In this document: positions 54,178-64,000 of the stretch, in pieces
Layout of the letters: every line of letters starts with the position of its first letter
Numbering within the stretch: position 1 is the first letter of the stretch
From: Cryoendolithus antarcticus
Taxonomy: Eukaryota; Ascomycota; Dothideomycetes; Cladosporiales; Cladosporiaceae
Assembly (NCBI GenBank): GCA_002077065.1
Contig: NAJO01000005.1
Coordinates: forward strand, 186,001 to 250,000
Length of the DNA: 64,000 nt
Direction of reading: 5' to 3'
The notes under the pieces: generated by a model
Told to the model about the DNA's origin: nothing
Seen by the model: only the letters and a program-made list of their open reading frames with translations
Database searches by the model: none
Position numbers and translations under genes: made by a program

Positions 54178-54607
54178 ACTCTAGGAGGAACGCGACGGAT
54201 TCTGTAGATAAATAGACCGGGCCTGGCTACATGCGCTTGAGCACGACCCCACTGCCAACGAAAATCTCCGCAACCTTAGGCCCGAAATGGTAAGAGCGGC
54301 CCCCACAGAGAGGCGTAAAAGTGCGGGGATTGACCTTGAAGGGTGCGCCAGTGACAGCAGTTGCGCGTGTGATGCTTCATAATCTGCAGGTTTACTCGTC
54401 AGGGGCAGGTACAGTTGCCAAAGCTCATTTTCTGACTATCGCTACACCTCAGAACGACGTCCAGAGTCGACAGAACGATCAACACAGCTTATGATAACCG
54501 CAGCGCTACGCAACATGTTACCGCCCACCCGATAGCCGCCCACATACCCACGCTGCGATATACACACCTCGATGCCCACCGATCTCCGCGCCCGCACCAC
54601 CGCGACC
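54178..54607. other. Intergenic between IML2 and the glutaredoxin gene
   Basis: About 430 bp holding the IML2 terminator and glutaredoxin promoter. No gene is seen. Confidence 0.5.
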
Positions 54608-55554
54608 ATGCCCTCCAACCGCCGCCTCAAAGCCACAGGGCTCATCGCCCTCCTCACCCTCCTAGTAATGATCTACGTCACAACCGGCGCCAAGAACACC
54701 CAGAACTCCGCCTTCTACACCCGCACAGTGGAAGCAATGCACAATCGGCAATCCGCCGAATCGCATGACGCCGTGCTAGCAGACGAGAAAGCACGCGCTG
54801 ACCGCGTGGCGAAAGTGCAGAAGGAGCATGAGGGCGCGATGGAGAGTAAGGCTCCAAGCGTAGGGGAGAAGGAGGGCCAGAAACCGATAGGTGTGCAGGA
54901 GGCGGAAAAGAGTGCGAAGGGAGGGAAGAAGGTTGAGGAAGGGAGCGGAGGAAAGGGCGTGGCGGGACGGAAGATGGTGCCTACGGATGGGAGGGTCGTG
55001 ATTAATGAGAAGGGTGATGAGGGATTGGATGGCGTTGCGAAGGTAGGGAACACTGGGCCGAGAGAAAGTGAGGTTGCGAAGGGTGGGGATGAGGAGGAGA
55101 GTGAGGAGGCTGCTAAGGTGGAGGAGGAGATGAATGCGATTCTCAAGAAGGGGCCGGTGATTGTGTTTTCGAAGAGTTATTGTCCGTTCAGTATGAAGGC
55201 GAAGGTATGTCATGCTGCAATTGGATGAATCTGGTGGACCTTGGGCTGACAGTGACGCAGCACATCCTTCTGGACCTCTACACCATCACACCACCTCCAT
55301 ACGTGGTGGAGCTGGATCAACACGAGCTCGGCCCTGGCCTGCAAGCCGCTCTCCTCAAGTCCACAGGCCGTAGGACGGTCCCCAACGTGCTTATTAATGG
55401 CAAATCGATAGGCGGCGGCGATGACATCCAAGAGCTGCACGAGACTGGCAAGCTGGCCGAGACAGTGCAAGCCATGGGTGGCAAACGAGTGATGAGTGCG
55501 AAGCCAAACCCGAAACCACCAGCCGAAAAGCGGAGCGCGAAATTCCGATCATGA
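54608..55554 (+). CDS. Membrane-anchored monothiol glutaredoxin (Grx6/Grx7 type)
   Basis: Exons 54608-55204 and 55261-55554 with a 56-nt intron give 296 residues. An N-terminal signal anchor (LIALLTLLVMIYVTTG) is followed by a long, charged, Lys/Glu-rich stem of about 150 residues and the glutaredoxin domain: GPVIVFSKSYCPFSMKAK with the single active Cys192 of CPFS, then PPPYVVELDQHELGPGLQAA, the cis-Pro segment RRTVPNVLINGKSIGGGDD and IQELHETGKL. The CxxS active site and the anchor match the secretory-pathway glutaredoxins Grx6 and Grx7 of yeast. An ATG 12 codons upstream (54572) is in frame; the start at 54608 puts the anchor nearer the N-terminus. Confidence 0.92.
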
Positions 55555-55763
55555 GGGTTGTGTAATGGCTTACGACTGATTAATCGGCTCTGCGTGGCGT
55601 TCGAGGTGTATACGGGCATTGAAGTGGGAATTGGAAAAGGCGGTCTTTTGGGTCCTGTGATACCCGGACTTTTTGTACCTAGATATTGCTACACATGAAC
55701 ATCCTAGGATCTGCAGCTCTCATCCTTGAACATCCAGACGACCAGCGGATCAGTGCTCAACGT

Positions 55764-57224
55764 TCAGTATGCATCCGCATCGAAGTCCAACACCCCTGGT
55801 GAGTACGTCAAATCCGACAGCTTCCCAGGACACGCCACAGCCGGCAGATAGCTCGATACGTTCAACCCTTGCATCTTGAAGAGATGCTGCCTGATGGTCG
55901 AAATCTGCGTATTGTTCAACGCAGTGTTAAGCGGATTGCCATACTGCAGCGTGAATGTGTCGGTATGGTTAACGAAGTGCTGACAGTCGGGCACGTTATG
56001 CATGAAAAGCGACCAGAACAGATCACCAGCCACCACCGGCTTCGCAAAAGCTTGTCGAGCTTCGATCACGTCGTAGAAAGCTTGTAGTGTTGGAGCGGAA
56101 GTGATGCGGCCTGTCCAATCGTACTCGCCTGCAAAGTAGACCTTATCCACAGAGCCAACGAGGTCTATGCCTTCTTGCAGCTTCGTGATGTTGAGCGGGT
56201 AGAAGTGGTCGTCGTAGATATCCACACTCGGGATGTTGAGATGGGTCGCGTTGATTCCATATGTGCCGTCTATGCACAACTTCTTCGGGCCCAGCTTCTT
56301 GACGTAGTCGCAGATCTCTTGTGTCCACGCTACTGGGACGTCTTTGTCGCCGAAGATCGGCCCGCCGAGCTCATTGCCTGTTTCGTAGGCGATGATCGTG
56401 GGGTCTTCGGCGTATGAGAGGCCGGTGTAGGGGTTCACGTGCGTGAGCAGGTGGTGAATGTAGGATTTGAAGTCATTGACGATTGTGCGATTTGTATAGA
56501 ATTGCTGGACTAGCGGATCTTGCGGAGCGGAGGTAGTGCTGCTGATATTGATCCCACGCCAGCGGAGAAAGTTGAACTTGCCGCCGTGGTAGTAGTCGTA
56601 GTTGTCGACCAGTGGTGCGAAGATACGGATGCCGTGTTGACGTGCTTGAAAGACTGTCCAGTCTATGGTGTCGAATGCTGCTTCGTTGAAAACGTTCAGG
56701 TCTGGCTCCAGTGAGAGTGGATTGCCGGTTGACACTCCCAAGGTTTGGGATCGAATTGTGTGGGCACCCATCGTGACGAGAGTGTTCATGATCTCGGTGA
56801 TGCGGCCATGTGTAGGGTAGGACGCGTTGGTGGGAGCGTAGAATGGCTGACCGGCGGGAGGGACCACGTTCTCGTCCAGACCAAGCCAGTAGACGTTGGC
56901 ACCAGAGGAGGTCCATCGCTTGCCGCCGAGCTGAAGCTCAGAGCCTTTGCGCACGACATAGCTGTTGCGCAGGACTTGCTCCTACGATGTGTGTCAGTGA
57001 GAGACATAGCTGATTAGGGCTAGTGCACGGTGGCTAACATTGATCGGCTCAACATAGGACTGCAGTATCTTTTCAGTGATCGGACCATAGTTGTTTGACG
57101 AGCCGCCCCAGTTGGGCAGTAGCTTTCGCAGTGCATTCACGACCGAGGAGAACGTGTCGCCGCCATAGCCAGATGGTGAGGCCGCGACTCCAGTCAGAAG
57201 CACTGTGAGAAGAGTGATCTTCAT
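55764..57224 (-). CDS. Secreted GH5-family endo-beta-1,4-mannanase-like glycoside hydrolase
   Basis: Reverse exons 57039-57224 and 55764-56981 with a 57-nt intron (GTTAGC to GTAG) give 467 residues. Residues 1-16 (MKITLLTVLLTGVAAS) form a signal peptide. The GH5 fold shows NVYWLGLDENV, a conserved Arg in TMGAHTIRSQTLG, the acid/base Glu in YETGNELGGP and the nucleophile Glu in VYFAGEYDWTG. At least eight N-x-S/T sequons are present (for example NAS, NIS, NRT, NAT). Fungal GH5 members of this type cleave beta-mannans of plant cell walls; exact specificity is inferred. No carbohydrate-binding module is seen. It converges on the glutaredoxin gene, 209 bp away. Confidence 0.88.
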
Positions 57225-57715
57225 GGTGTGAAGGAGCTAGAGATGACGAGATAGTACGGAGAGAGAGGTATGAGTTTGAGATATACCTTACGCTGAGGAG
57301 AAGATACTACCGCCCTAAGTACTGTACCTCTCACCGCCGATCTAACGATTCCAGGCGGGCGTCATCAGGACGGACAAACTGGCTGGATGCTACAAGATCG
57401 ACCGCGTGTAATGCTCTCGATATGTTGATCTGGCTGTGGGCGGAAGAGGAGAAGTGAAGTGGAGAGCAGCTTGCCAAAACGAAGCCGGGGTCGATGTGGC
57501 CGGGCCAGGAACGGTTAGCGTGGTATGCCTTGCGGTTGTACCTGCGTCGACTGCAAGCCAAAGTTGCACAGGTACGGACGAGTAGAGGGGAGGTTGAGTG
57601 TCCGCGTTGACGCACCGACCCGGCTGCAGATATCATCACCGGAGTCGAGATTGATCACTTCTTTCCTTCTTGGAAATCGATCGACGACGGGTCGTTCAGC
57701 AATTGAAATGGAGAT
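57225..57715. promoter_or_regulatory. Divergent intergenic region, mannanase and TRS65-like genes
   Basis: About 490 bp between diverging start codons. No gene or specific factor site was recognised. Confidence 0.4.
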
Positions 57716-59365
57716 ATGAGCAAAGCTATCGATGTCAGAGCAGACTTCGCTGCTCTCAGCAAGAAGGCATATCTGGAAGTGCTAGTACCGAAAGACGATA
57801 CATTCGATGCAGCCACAGTCCTGCGTAATGGCTCGCCAGAAGAGCTGCAAAGGGCGGTCGCTCGAAAGCAGCTCTACTTCGGTTCGTCAAGACATCCATG
57901 CAGTACAACATCGCGCTGACGTGATCACCTGCCAGACGAGAGATCGAAGTTGCAAATTGTGCTGAAGACAGCCTTACCTCAAATCGTCCTCGAGGCATTG
58001 CTGCCATTCCTCGAGTTGACAATTGCAGCGCACGCCACGACTGCAGACCCTGCAGCTGCGAGCAATCCCGCCATATCATCTGCCAAGCACGATGTCGCAT
58101 CGACGAAGCACAACGCAAGCGATTCGAATGTCCAAGTACTCACAATAGGCGACAGCACCTACGCCGTCTGGAAACAGCCTCTGCACCTAGCACAGCCTGG
58201 ATCCAAGGTTCGACGACCTGCCGTTTACTTCACGGCAAACCTGAGTCCACTCGCCGACGCTCTCGCCGAGGCGAGTATAGTCGAAAAAGACTATCTACCG
58301 AGTTTCCAGCCTCTGCCAGCCAATGTACTTGAGCCTCTGCGTTTCGATGCTTCGTATGGAGATGCTGGTCGAGAGATCTACCTTTCCGAGACGAGGGTTG
58401 CAAAGGTCTCGCCTACGGCGCCACGACTCGAGCCCCTAATGCGACCGTTGAGAGGCGCGACGAAACGAGCGTTTCCAATTTCATCTGCTCTGTATACGCG
58501 CTTTGGATACTCCCCAGTTCCTCAGGGCGGCGTCGTCAGCGTGCACGTCGAGGCAGCCAAGCTTATTAGTGGCGATGTACAAGTGCACGATGTTGAGATG
58601 ATGGTACCTGGCTACGATGTTGGTCTACTCAATAGTGTCGATTGGCCGCAGCAGATCAAGGGTGGCGATGAAGTCGTCCTACTGTTTCACGTGTTGCACA
58701 CGAGCATGACTATCGGGTCGAAAGAGGACAAGCCACCATCGTTGAAGCTAGATGCGATCATGAACATAGAAGATGGCACAAGCGTCCAGCTCTACATGAA
58801 CCGCATGGCTGACATCAAGCTACCCGCTGCCACTGCGGACAAGGTTTACTGCTGGACGAACACGAAACTATCATCGGACCCAGTGCTAAGCTCGGGCAAT
58901 AGAGTCGGTCGGCCAGGAATGGACATCGAAGGCAAGAATGAGGTCATCTTCAATTTCACGGGCCCGGCGGAGGTCAAGTTGAATGCTGACTTCGTCGTCC
59001 ATGTACAATGCGTCAATAAGAGCGACAGAGCCCGCAAACTTGCCTTACGGCCTACGCCGGCGAAGGAAACAGCGCAGGGGAATGCACAGTTCCCTGCTCG
59101 TGGCTCGAGTAAAGCTGGCAGCGATACAAGAACTATGTCTACTGGCGCTATATCCCCACGCACAGCGTCTGAACCGCACGTCTTGGTAGTAACACCGGAC
59201 ATTCCTACAGAGACGTTGGCGCCTGGCGCATGCTGCGAAGTTGACCTCCAGTATCGCGCTGTGCGCGCAGGAAGCCTGCAGTTGGGTATGGTGCGTATCG
59301 TAGACCTTCAGTCGGAGCAGAGGATCGTTGTTTCTGATCTGCCTGATGTCGTTGCCATCGACTGA
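57716..59365 (+). CDS. TRAPP II-associated subunit, Trs65-like
   Basis: Exons 57716-57881 and 57936-59365 with a 54-nt intron give 531 residues. The N-terminus (LEVLVPKDDTFDAATVLRNG) leads into a long beta-rich protein with ALYTRFGYSPVPQGGVVSVH, MMVPGYDVGLLNSVDWPQQI, KGGDEVVLLFHVLH, NEVIFNFTGPAEVKLNADFV and a C-terminal immunoglobulin-like strand set ending VDLQSEQRIVVSDLPDVVAI. This order resembles fungal Trs65/TRAPPC13-type proteins that stabilise the TRAPP II tether at the late Golgi. The match is from memory of the family rather than a catalytic motif, so the call is moderate. Confidence 0.7.
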
Positions 59366-59519
59366 GCGTATGCAGCAAGCGTATGCTAGTCTCATGATGA
59401 CACCCACACATCTTCCCTTGCTTGTGTGCCTCTCATCTCACTTCGTGTGCCTGCCCCAACGCCATCGCTGATGCAAACCCGTCTTCCGTATCCCGCAAGT
59501 ACCACTCGAGCAATCCTGT

Positions 59520-59836
59520 TCACTTCTTGACCTTCTCTAGCTCAGCCTTCAACTGCACGGAGAAGTCGTCGCTGGTGTCATCGTCGTCCCAGCTCTCCTC
59601 CCAGAGATGTGTGCTTGCTGCTTGTGCGCCAACCTCTTCCTCCTTTGCCCAATCTATTGAAAGTCAGTGTCAAGCCAATCATATGAGGCGCTGATGGCTC
59701 GGCTACCTTCTACGGGAAAGTCCTCGAATTCATCATCCTCCTCCAGTTGGGCGGGCTTCTGCGGTTGGGCTGGTTGAGATGTGTCTTTGCTGTCGTTGGT
59801 GGCGGGCTTCGTTGGGTTTACGGTAGAGCCTGACAT
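59520..59836 (-). CDS. SEM1: 26S proteasome lid subunit Sem1/Dss1
   Basis: Two reverse exons, 59707-59836 and 59520-59653, split by a 53-nt intron, encode an 87-residue, very acidic protein (yeast Sem1 89). The two diagnostic acidic-aromatic segments are both present: EEDDEFEDFPVEDWAKEEE, restored by the splice, and THLWEESWDDDDTSDDFSVQ, followed by the helical tail LKAELEKVKK. Sem1 is a lid subunit of the proteasome and is also part of the TREX-2 and BRCA2-type complexes. The N-terminal 30 residues are a Thr/Pro/Gln-rich disordered extension. It is divergent from MON2. Confidence 0.95.
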
Positions 59837-60177
59837 ATTTCCGATAAAGGGTGTGATATTGCTTCAAGTGTTTGTACGTGCAGTAATTCAGTCGAGTGTA
59901 TATGTTCGTCGGGTGAGAGAGTGTTCGTAAGTGAAGTCGCCTTGACATCACGTAAGCGCGTATCTGTGGGCCAAGTCGTGTTCACGACGACACCTTGCTT
60001 GAAAGAGATCACTGAACACAATGATGCATGCTCGATACAATGTCACATTACTCTGATATTGGGCTCCTGGACCACTGTGACTTCTGGGCAATATCTCTGC
60101 CCCGTTCTGGACTGTTCTCATGTTCGAGTGCTGTATTTCGTTCGTTTCTCTCTGGATTACATGAACCACCATGAGCA
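59837..60177. promoter_or_regulatory. Shared divergent promoter of SEM1 and MON2
   Basis: 341 bp between the two start codons. No gene or specific site recognised. Confidence 0.45.
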
Positions 60178-63100
60178 ATGACAGCGACTTTTCTGACCAG
60201 CGAACTCTCACACCTAATCTCCGAGTCGAAGCGGAAGAACAATGACATTCGTACTGCCGCGGAGAAGTCACTCCAGGACCTCAAAGCCCTCTCGGTCACG
60301 TCCGAGAAACAGCTTGCCGCAGACCTAAGCCGGAAATCCAGCTTCATTGAGCCGTTCCTTCTAGCATGTAGCACACACTCAACGAAGTACGCAGTCAGCG
60401 GCGTCACCTGTCTACAGAAGCTGATCGTAGGCCGTGGCTTGCCGAAGGGTAGGCTGCAGGATGCAGTGCAAGCACTGGACTCCTGTGCTGACCTAGGACT
60501 GGAGGTGCAGTTCAAGATCCTCCAAGCGCTTCCTTCTCTGGTTCAGAACTACGCCGACGATCTGCACGGCGATCTACTAGGGAGCACGCTACAAGTATGT
60601 GCGTCGCTTCAAGCCACCAAGGTCCATACAGTCAGTGGCGTCGCAGCCGCCACATTGCAGCAACTACTGGCTTCGGTATTCGAGAAAGTAGTCGAAGAGG
60701 ACTCGATCAGCGATGCGCAATTACCTACCACAGAGGTGCCGAGTGAAGATGGTCCTGTCGCTGTAAGACCAGTGGCCCTTGATGCTTACCGGATCCTCCG
60801 CGATCTCATCCTAGCTGCGGAAGATCGCCCGACGAAGTTTGTGAACTTCACCGCACTTAGTCGCGAAGCGATCCTGGACTTGATCGTAAGTCTCATCAGT
60901 GCCAACCCGGGGCTGATTGAAAAGCATATCGAGCTGGGCAGCGTGGTCCGATCGAATGTATTGCCGTTCGCCGTGCAGGTGCTGTCTGAGAGGCAAGGCT
61001 TCGCTCCTACCGTGCGGTGCGTGCGACTGCTAGACATGATACTTCGACGGCACTTCTCCATGTTTTCTGGAGAGTGTGAGATCATGCTTGGACTGATCAC
61101 ACATGAGCTTGATACAGACGGTGCAGAGCCTTGGAGACGATGTCTGTATATGGAGATACTGTCGCACTTGTTCGCCGATGCAGAGCTACTCGTGGCTGCG
61201 TATGTTAAGTTCGACTTCGCCGCAAACGGCAAGACTATAGTACAGGACATCTTGACCACTTTCGTACGGATGTCAACGGAGAAGCCAACAGTCATCGGAC
61301 TTGGTTCACAGTCGACTATACCGAGTGATCCATTGGGGAGTAATGACAGCGATTCACAACAGGCGGCAATGGAAGCTGCAGGCGGTGTTGTCGGGCTCAT
61401 AAGCTCTGCACTAGGAGTAGTCGAATCAGCACCGACCGGCATTGGGGTCAATTGGAGCATACCACGCTCGCCGTGCATGGATCAGCTTGACAAGACCGAA
61501 GGTCCGGTACTACCGGAGAGCTATATCTACGGCCTGCTCCTAGAGTGCGTCAACAGCCTCTCAGATGCGCTCGCAAGGGTCGTCCTGCCTCTCACGGCTC
61601 ACCACGACCGTGAAAGCGTCTCTACTGCTGGCGCGGTGTCAGCAAATGGCTCTCGACCATCAAAGCGACCAGGAAGATCGCAATCATACCGCAAGCGTAC
61701 TGTCCCACGGAATCCCCTCAGCTCGGAACTGGACGTAAGTCACACGGCCAGAGCTCTTGCTCATCTTATAGAGCATGCTTGGCCAGCGTTCCTTGCAACA
61801 TGCTCCACCTTTCTCAATGCCGCACTCGACGATTACTACTACCGGAACCTGATCAAAGCTTATCAGAGATTTGCACAGGTCGCTGGACTACTTCGCTTGA
61901 CGACATCACGTGATGCTCTCATTACCACCCTTGGGAAGGCTGCCGTCCCTCCACAGGTCCTCAACTCGGCTACATCTGCGACTATACGCTCACCTACAGT
62001 CGAGTCACCGCGCGTCTTATCGAATCCGAAGAGCTTATTGAGTGTCGAAAGTCTTATCAGTGGCACCAGCTCCATCTCGGGCGATCGCGAGAGGAGATCG
62101 TCGACCAATCCGACACGCCCGACACTGACGACTCGAAACCTACTATGCCTCCGAGCGTTACTGAACCTTGCCATTGCGCTCGGACCGACCCTGGGATCTA
62201 CGTTCGCCGTGGTCGTCGACGTGCTTAAGCAGGCTGACATTGTCCTGAGCATCACTAGTCCCGAGCAGCTAAGCCGTACGGGACAGTCTAATAACAGCAC
62301 AGAGTCTGCGACTGCGGTACAGATCTTCAGCGCTGAGGTGGCCGCAGTCGAAAGCGCTGCTTCACGACTGCTCGAGAGCACAGCAGATTATCCTAACGAA
62401 GCATTCCTGGGCGTCATGATAATCTTTTGTCGGTTGCTAGAGGGCCGAAAGTCGAGTCCCATCGCCTCGCCTCACCTGCAGCCTATTTCGCCGCCCGAGA
62501 CACCGATGTCGCCCTCGCTGCCTCGTCGAACGTTCTCCGGCCTTCCTGGGTTGAGCGCGGTGGCGGAGATGCAACTGCGTGACTATCAATTCGTGATACC
62601 GAAGCTTGGCACTCTTGCCGCACTGAACATACCTCGATTTATCAGTGGCTCTGTAGAAGAGACTGGCTGGATGCAACTGATCGATGTGCTCTGCGGCGTA
62701 GTTGTGACGAACGACAGTCCTTCCAGTGCGCGGAAAGCTGCCGTAGACGTACTGAGCAGACTAGTCAGCGAATGCATCGCAGAAGTCGCCTCTGATAATG
62801 TGGAGATCCGCGGCGCGATACAACGACGAAGCCTTGCGGTGCTTCTGCGTATTGCGGAAGGCATCTACATCGAAGATGGCGAGCTCACAGGTACAGACAT
62901 TGATGTGCATCTTCATGTCTTGGCCACGTCGAAGCAGATCGTTGATCGCTGTGGCGACACTCTGATCGCTGGCTGGGAGCAAGTATTCGCGGTGATTCGC
63001 GCAGCATTCGAGAACGATATCACTCCTGGGTACAAGAATGAGGGAGAGACTGCACCTACGCCTTGGCACCTGGTATCGACAGAGCTCGTGTCATCTCGAC

Positions 63101-64000
63101 TAGGACAGCCAGCATTCGACGTCCTGCGCTCGATCTGCTCTGATCTCCTCGGTACGCTTCCTACAGCATGCGGCTGGTCGGTGGTCGAATTAGTCTACCG
63201 CTTCATGCTGCAAGTCCGTGACTTGAACCTGAGTCTTGCAACACTCAGCAACGTATGGCCACTGTCGGACGCACTGAGCGTTGCCAGTTTGTCTGATGAT
63301 CTGCAGCACTTTGGCGCGACTGCTGGTGCTGCAGACTCGATCGAGATCAGCATACGACCTTTGCTACAAGATTCGCGGTCAGCGCAGTGGCTTCTCTTAC
63401 TGTTGAGAATGCGCGATGTCGTCCATCGAGGCCAGCTGGAGGTTCGCAAAGCAGCTCTTTCAACGCTGTCCAGCATCTGTCAGCGATGTTCCCCCGAGCT
63501 GACTCCCGAAGCCTTCGCCGTACTGCTACAGCATGTGTTTGTTGGTATGCTGGCGGACCAAATTAACACTGGTGACGGCAAGATAGTTATCGACTTGGAC
63601 AATGCGGGCATCGAGGTCTTCGGAGCAGTAATGGACAGCACGTTCAGTCTCATGTCGCAGAATTTGCAGACCATGGAACGGATCCCAGAGCTGATTGCGG
63701 TATGGCGCGAGATTGCGCATCTCCTAGATGCTGCTCTCAAGCACCATAATTACATCGTCCACAAGGCCATATACGGAAACCTCGGAACGCTGCTCTCAGG
63801 TATTCAGTCAGCGAACAATGCGTGGAAGCCTGTGCTCGAATCTGCGTTCGCAATATGGGCTGATCGCGAGACCAAATCCACTCTGCTCGGCTCACAGCTA
63901 GCAGATCAGCAGCCTGTCTTAGTGGCATACGCAGACTTGGCCGCACAGCTCTCTCGTCTGCTCGGCAAGGCATTCACCAGCGATCAATGCAAGGTGATCG
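60178..64000 (+). CDS. MON2: Mon2, Golgi/endosome Sec7-like scaffold, 3' part beyond window
   Basis: The frame opens at ATG 60178 (MTATFLTSELSHLISESKRK) and stays open to the window end, 1274 codons, without a needed intron. The family usually runs to about 1,600-1,700 residues. Landmarks are NDIRTAAEKSLQDLKAL, RKSSFIEPFLLACSTHSTKY and LQKLIVGRGLP in the N-terminal DCB-like region, LDKTEGPVLPESYIYGLLLE and CVNSLSDALARVVLP in the HUS-like region, then alpha-solenoid sequence. Mon2 resembles the large Arf-GEFs without the Sec7 catalytic domain and works with Dop1 and the flippase Neo1 in endosome-to-Golgi recycling. An apparent GTAAGT at 61734 lies inside good coding sequence and is not taken as a splice site. 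Confidence 0.93.
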   Translation, partial: MTATFLTSELSHLISESKRKNNDIRTAAEKSLQDLKALSVTSEKQLAADLSRKSSFIEPFLLACSTHSTKYAVSGVTCLQKLIVGRGLPKGRLQDAVQALDSCADLGLEVQFKILQALPSLVQNYADDLHGDLLGSTLQVCASLQATKVHTVSGVAAATLQQLLASVFEKVVEEDSISDAQLPTTEVPSEDGPVAVRPVALDAYRILRDLILAAEDRPTKFVNFTALSREAILDLIVSLISANPGLIEKHIELGSVVRSNVLPFAVQVLSERQGFAPTVRCVRLLDMILRRHFSMFSGECEIMLGLITHELDTDGAEPWRRCLYMEILSHLFADAELLVAAYVKFDFAANGKTIVQDILTTFVRMSTEKPTVIGLGSQSTIPSDPLGSNDSDSQQAAMEAAGGVVGLISSALGVVESAPTGIGVNWSIPRSPCMDQLDKTEGPVLPESYIYGLLLECVNSLSDALARVVLPLTAHHDRESVSTAGAVSANGSRPSKRPGRSQSYRKRTVPRNPLSSELDVSHTARALAHLIEHAWPAFLATCSTFLNAALDDYYYRNLIKAYQRFAQVAGLLRLTTSRDALITTLGKAAVPPQVLNSATSATIRSPTVESPRVLSNPKSLLSVESLISGTSSISGDRERRSSTNPTRPTLTTRNLLCLRALLNLAIALGPTLGSTFAVVVDVLKQADIVLSITSPEQLSRTGQSNNSTESATAVQIFSAEVAAVESAASRLLESTADYPNEAFLGVMIIFCRLLEGRKSSPIASPHLQPISPPETPMSPSLPRRTFSGLPGLSAVAEMQLRDYQFVIPKLGTLAALNIPRFISGSVEETGWMQLIDVLCGVVVTNDSPSSARKAAVDVLSRLVSECIAEVASDNVEIRGAIQRRSLAVLLRIAEGIYIEDGELTGTDIDVHLHVLATSKQIVDRCGDTLIAGWEQVFAVIRAAFENDITPGYKNEGETAPTPWHLVSTELVSSRLGQPAFDVLRSICSDLLGTLPTACGWSVVELVYRFMLQVRDLNLSLATLSNVWPLSDALSVASLSDDLQHFGATAGAADSIEISIRPLLQDSRSAQWLLLLLRMRDVVHRGQLEVRKAALSTLSSICQRCSPELTPEAFAVLLQHVFVGMLADQINTGDGKIVIDLDNAGIEVFGAVMDSTFSLMSQNLQTMERIPELIAVWREIAHLLDAALKHHNYIVHKAIYGNLGTLLSGIQSANNAWKPVLESAFAIWADRETKSTLLGSQLADQQPVLVAYADLAAQLSRLLGKAFTSDQCKVI

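Noticed and set aside
61734..61790. Possible intron (GTAAGT) in MON2
   Set aside because: The frame stays open and reads good MON2-like helical sequence across it.

Overview
The window looks like chromosomal DNA of a filamentous ascomycete. Nearly every conserved gene is split by short GT-AG introns (mostly 41-65 nt, often with a CTGAC-type branch site and a CAG/TAG acceptor). The gene set is typical of Pezizomycotina: B-type cyclin, GID4/Vid24, IML2, TRS65-like, Sem1, GH5 mannanase, MFS sugar transporter. A Dothideomycete is my guess from overall protein flavour and is not proven here. I recognised no tRNA, rRNA, CRISPR array or intact transposon.

Layout. 0-5.1 kb: GCV1 (cut by the window edge), VMA5 and a bHLH regulator. 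5.1-7.9 kb: a long gene-free stretch. 7.9-28.9 kb: a dense housekeeping block with SFT2, a PPPDE protein, SEC26 (beta-COP), mago nashi, GID4/Vid24, TRM8, cyclin B, mitochondrial uL2m, a cytosolic PLA2, a HAD phosphatase and a 10-exon sugar transporter. 30.0-30.7 kb: APS kinase (MET14). 30.7-36.1 kb: a gene-poor accessory stretch with an unrecognised coiled-coil gene, a 73-nt tandem duplication in its leader and a decayed array of roughly 128-bp repeats. 36.1-42.5 kb: conserved genes again (uncharacterised protein, MMS2, RPL9, a zinc-binding protein, a thioesterase). 42.5-49.1 kb: a second accessory stretch with three tandem copies of an unrecognised gene family in different states of repair. 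49.1-64 kb: conserved genes (PhoD-like phosphatase, IML2, monothiol glutaredoxin, GH5 mannanase, TRS65-like TRAPP subunit, SEM1, MON2 running off the end).

Functional links are loose, as expected of a eukaryotic chromosome. Several products serve Golgi and endosomal traffic (SFT2, beta-COP, TRS65-like, MON2) or ubiquitin-dependent processes (GID4, MMS2, SEM1, PPPDE). Several pairs are divergent and share a short promoter (GCV1/VMA5, SEC26/MAGO, MMS2/RPL9, SEM1/MON2).

The most unusual material is the tandem orphan family at 43.7-48.3 kb, the in-frame TAG codons in otherwise open frames there and in the 33-kb gene, and the coding-like degenerate repeat array at 34.4-35.2 kb. Splice models were worked out by eye from reading frame, splice signals and recalled family conservation; they are not backed by RNA data or database searches.
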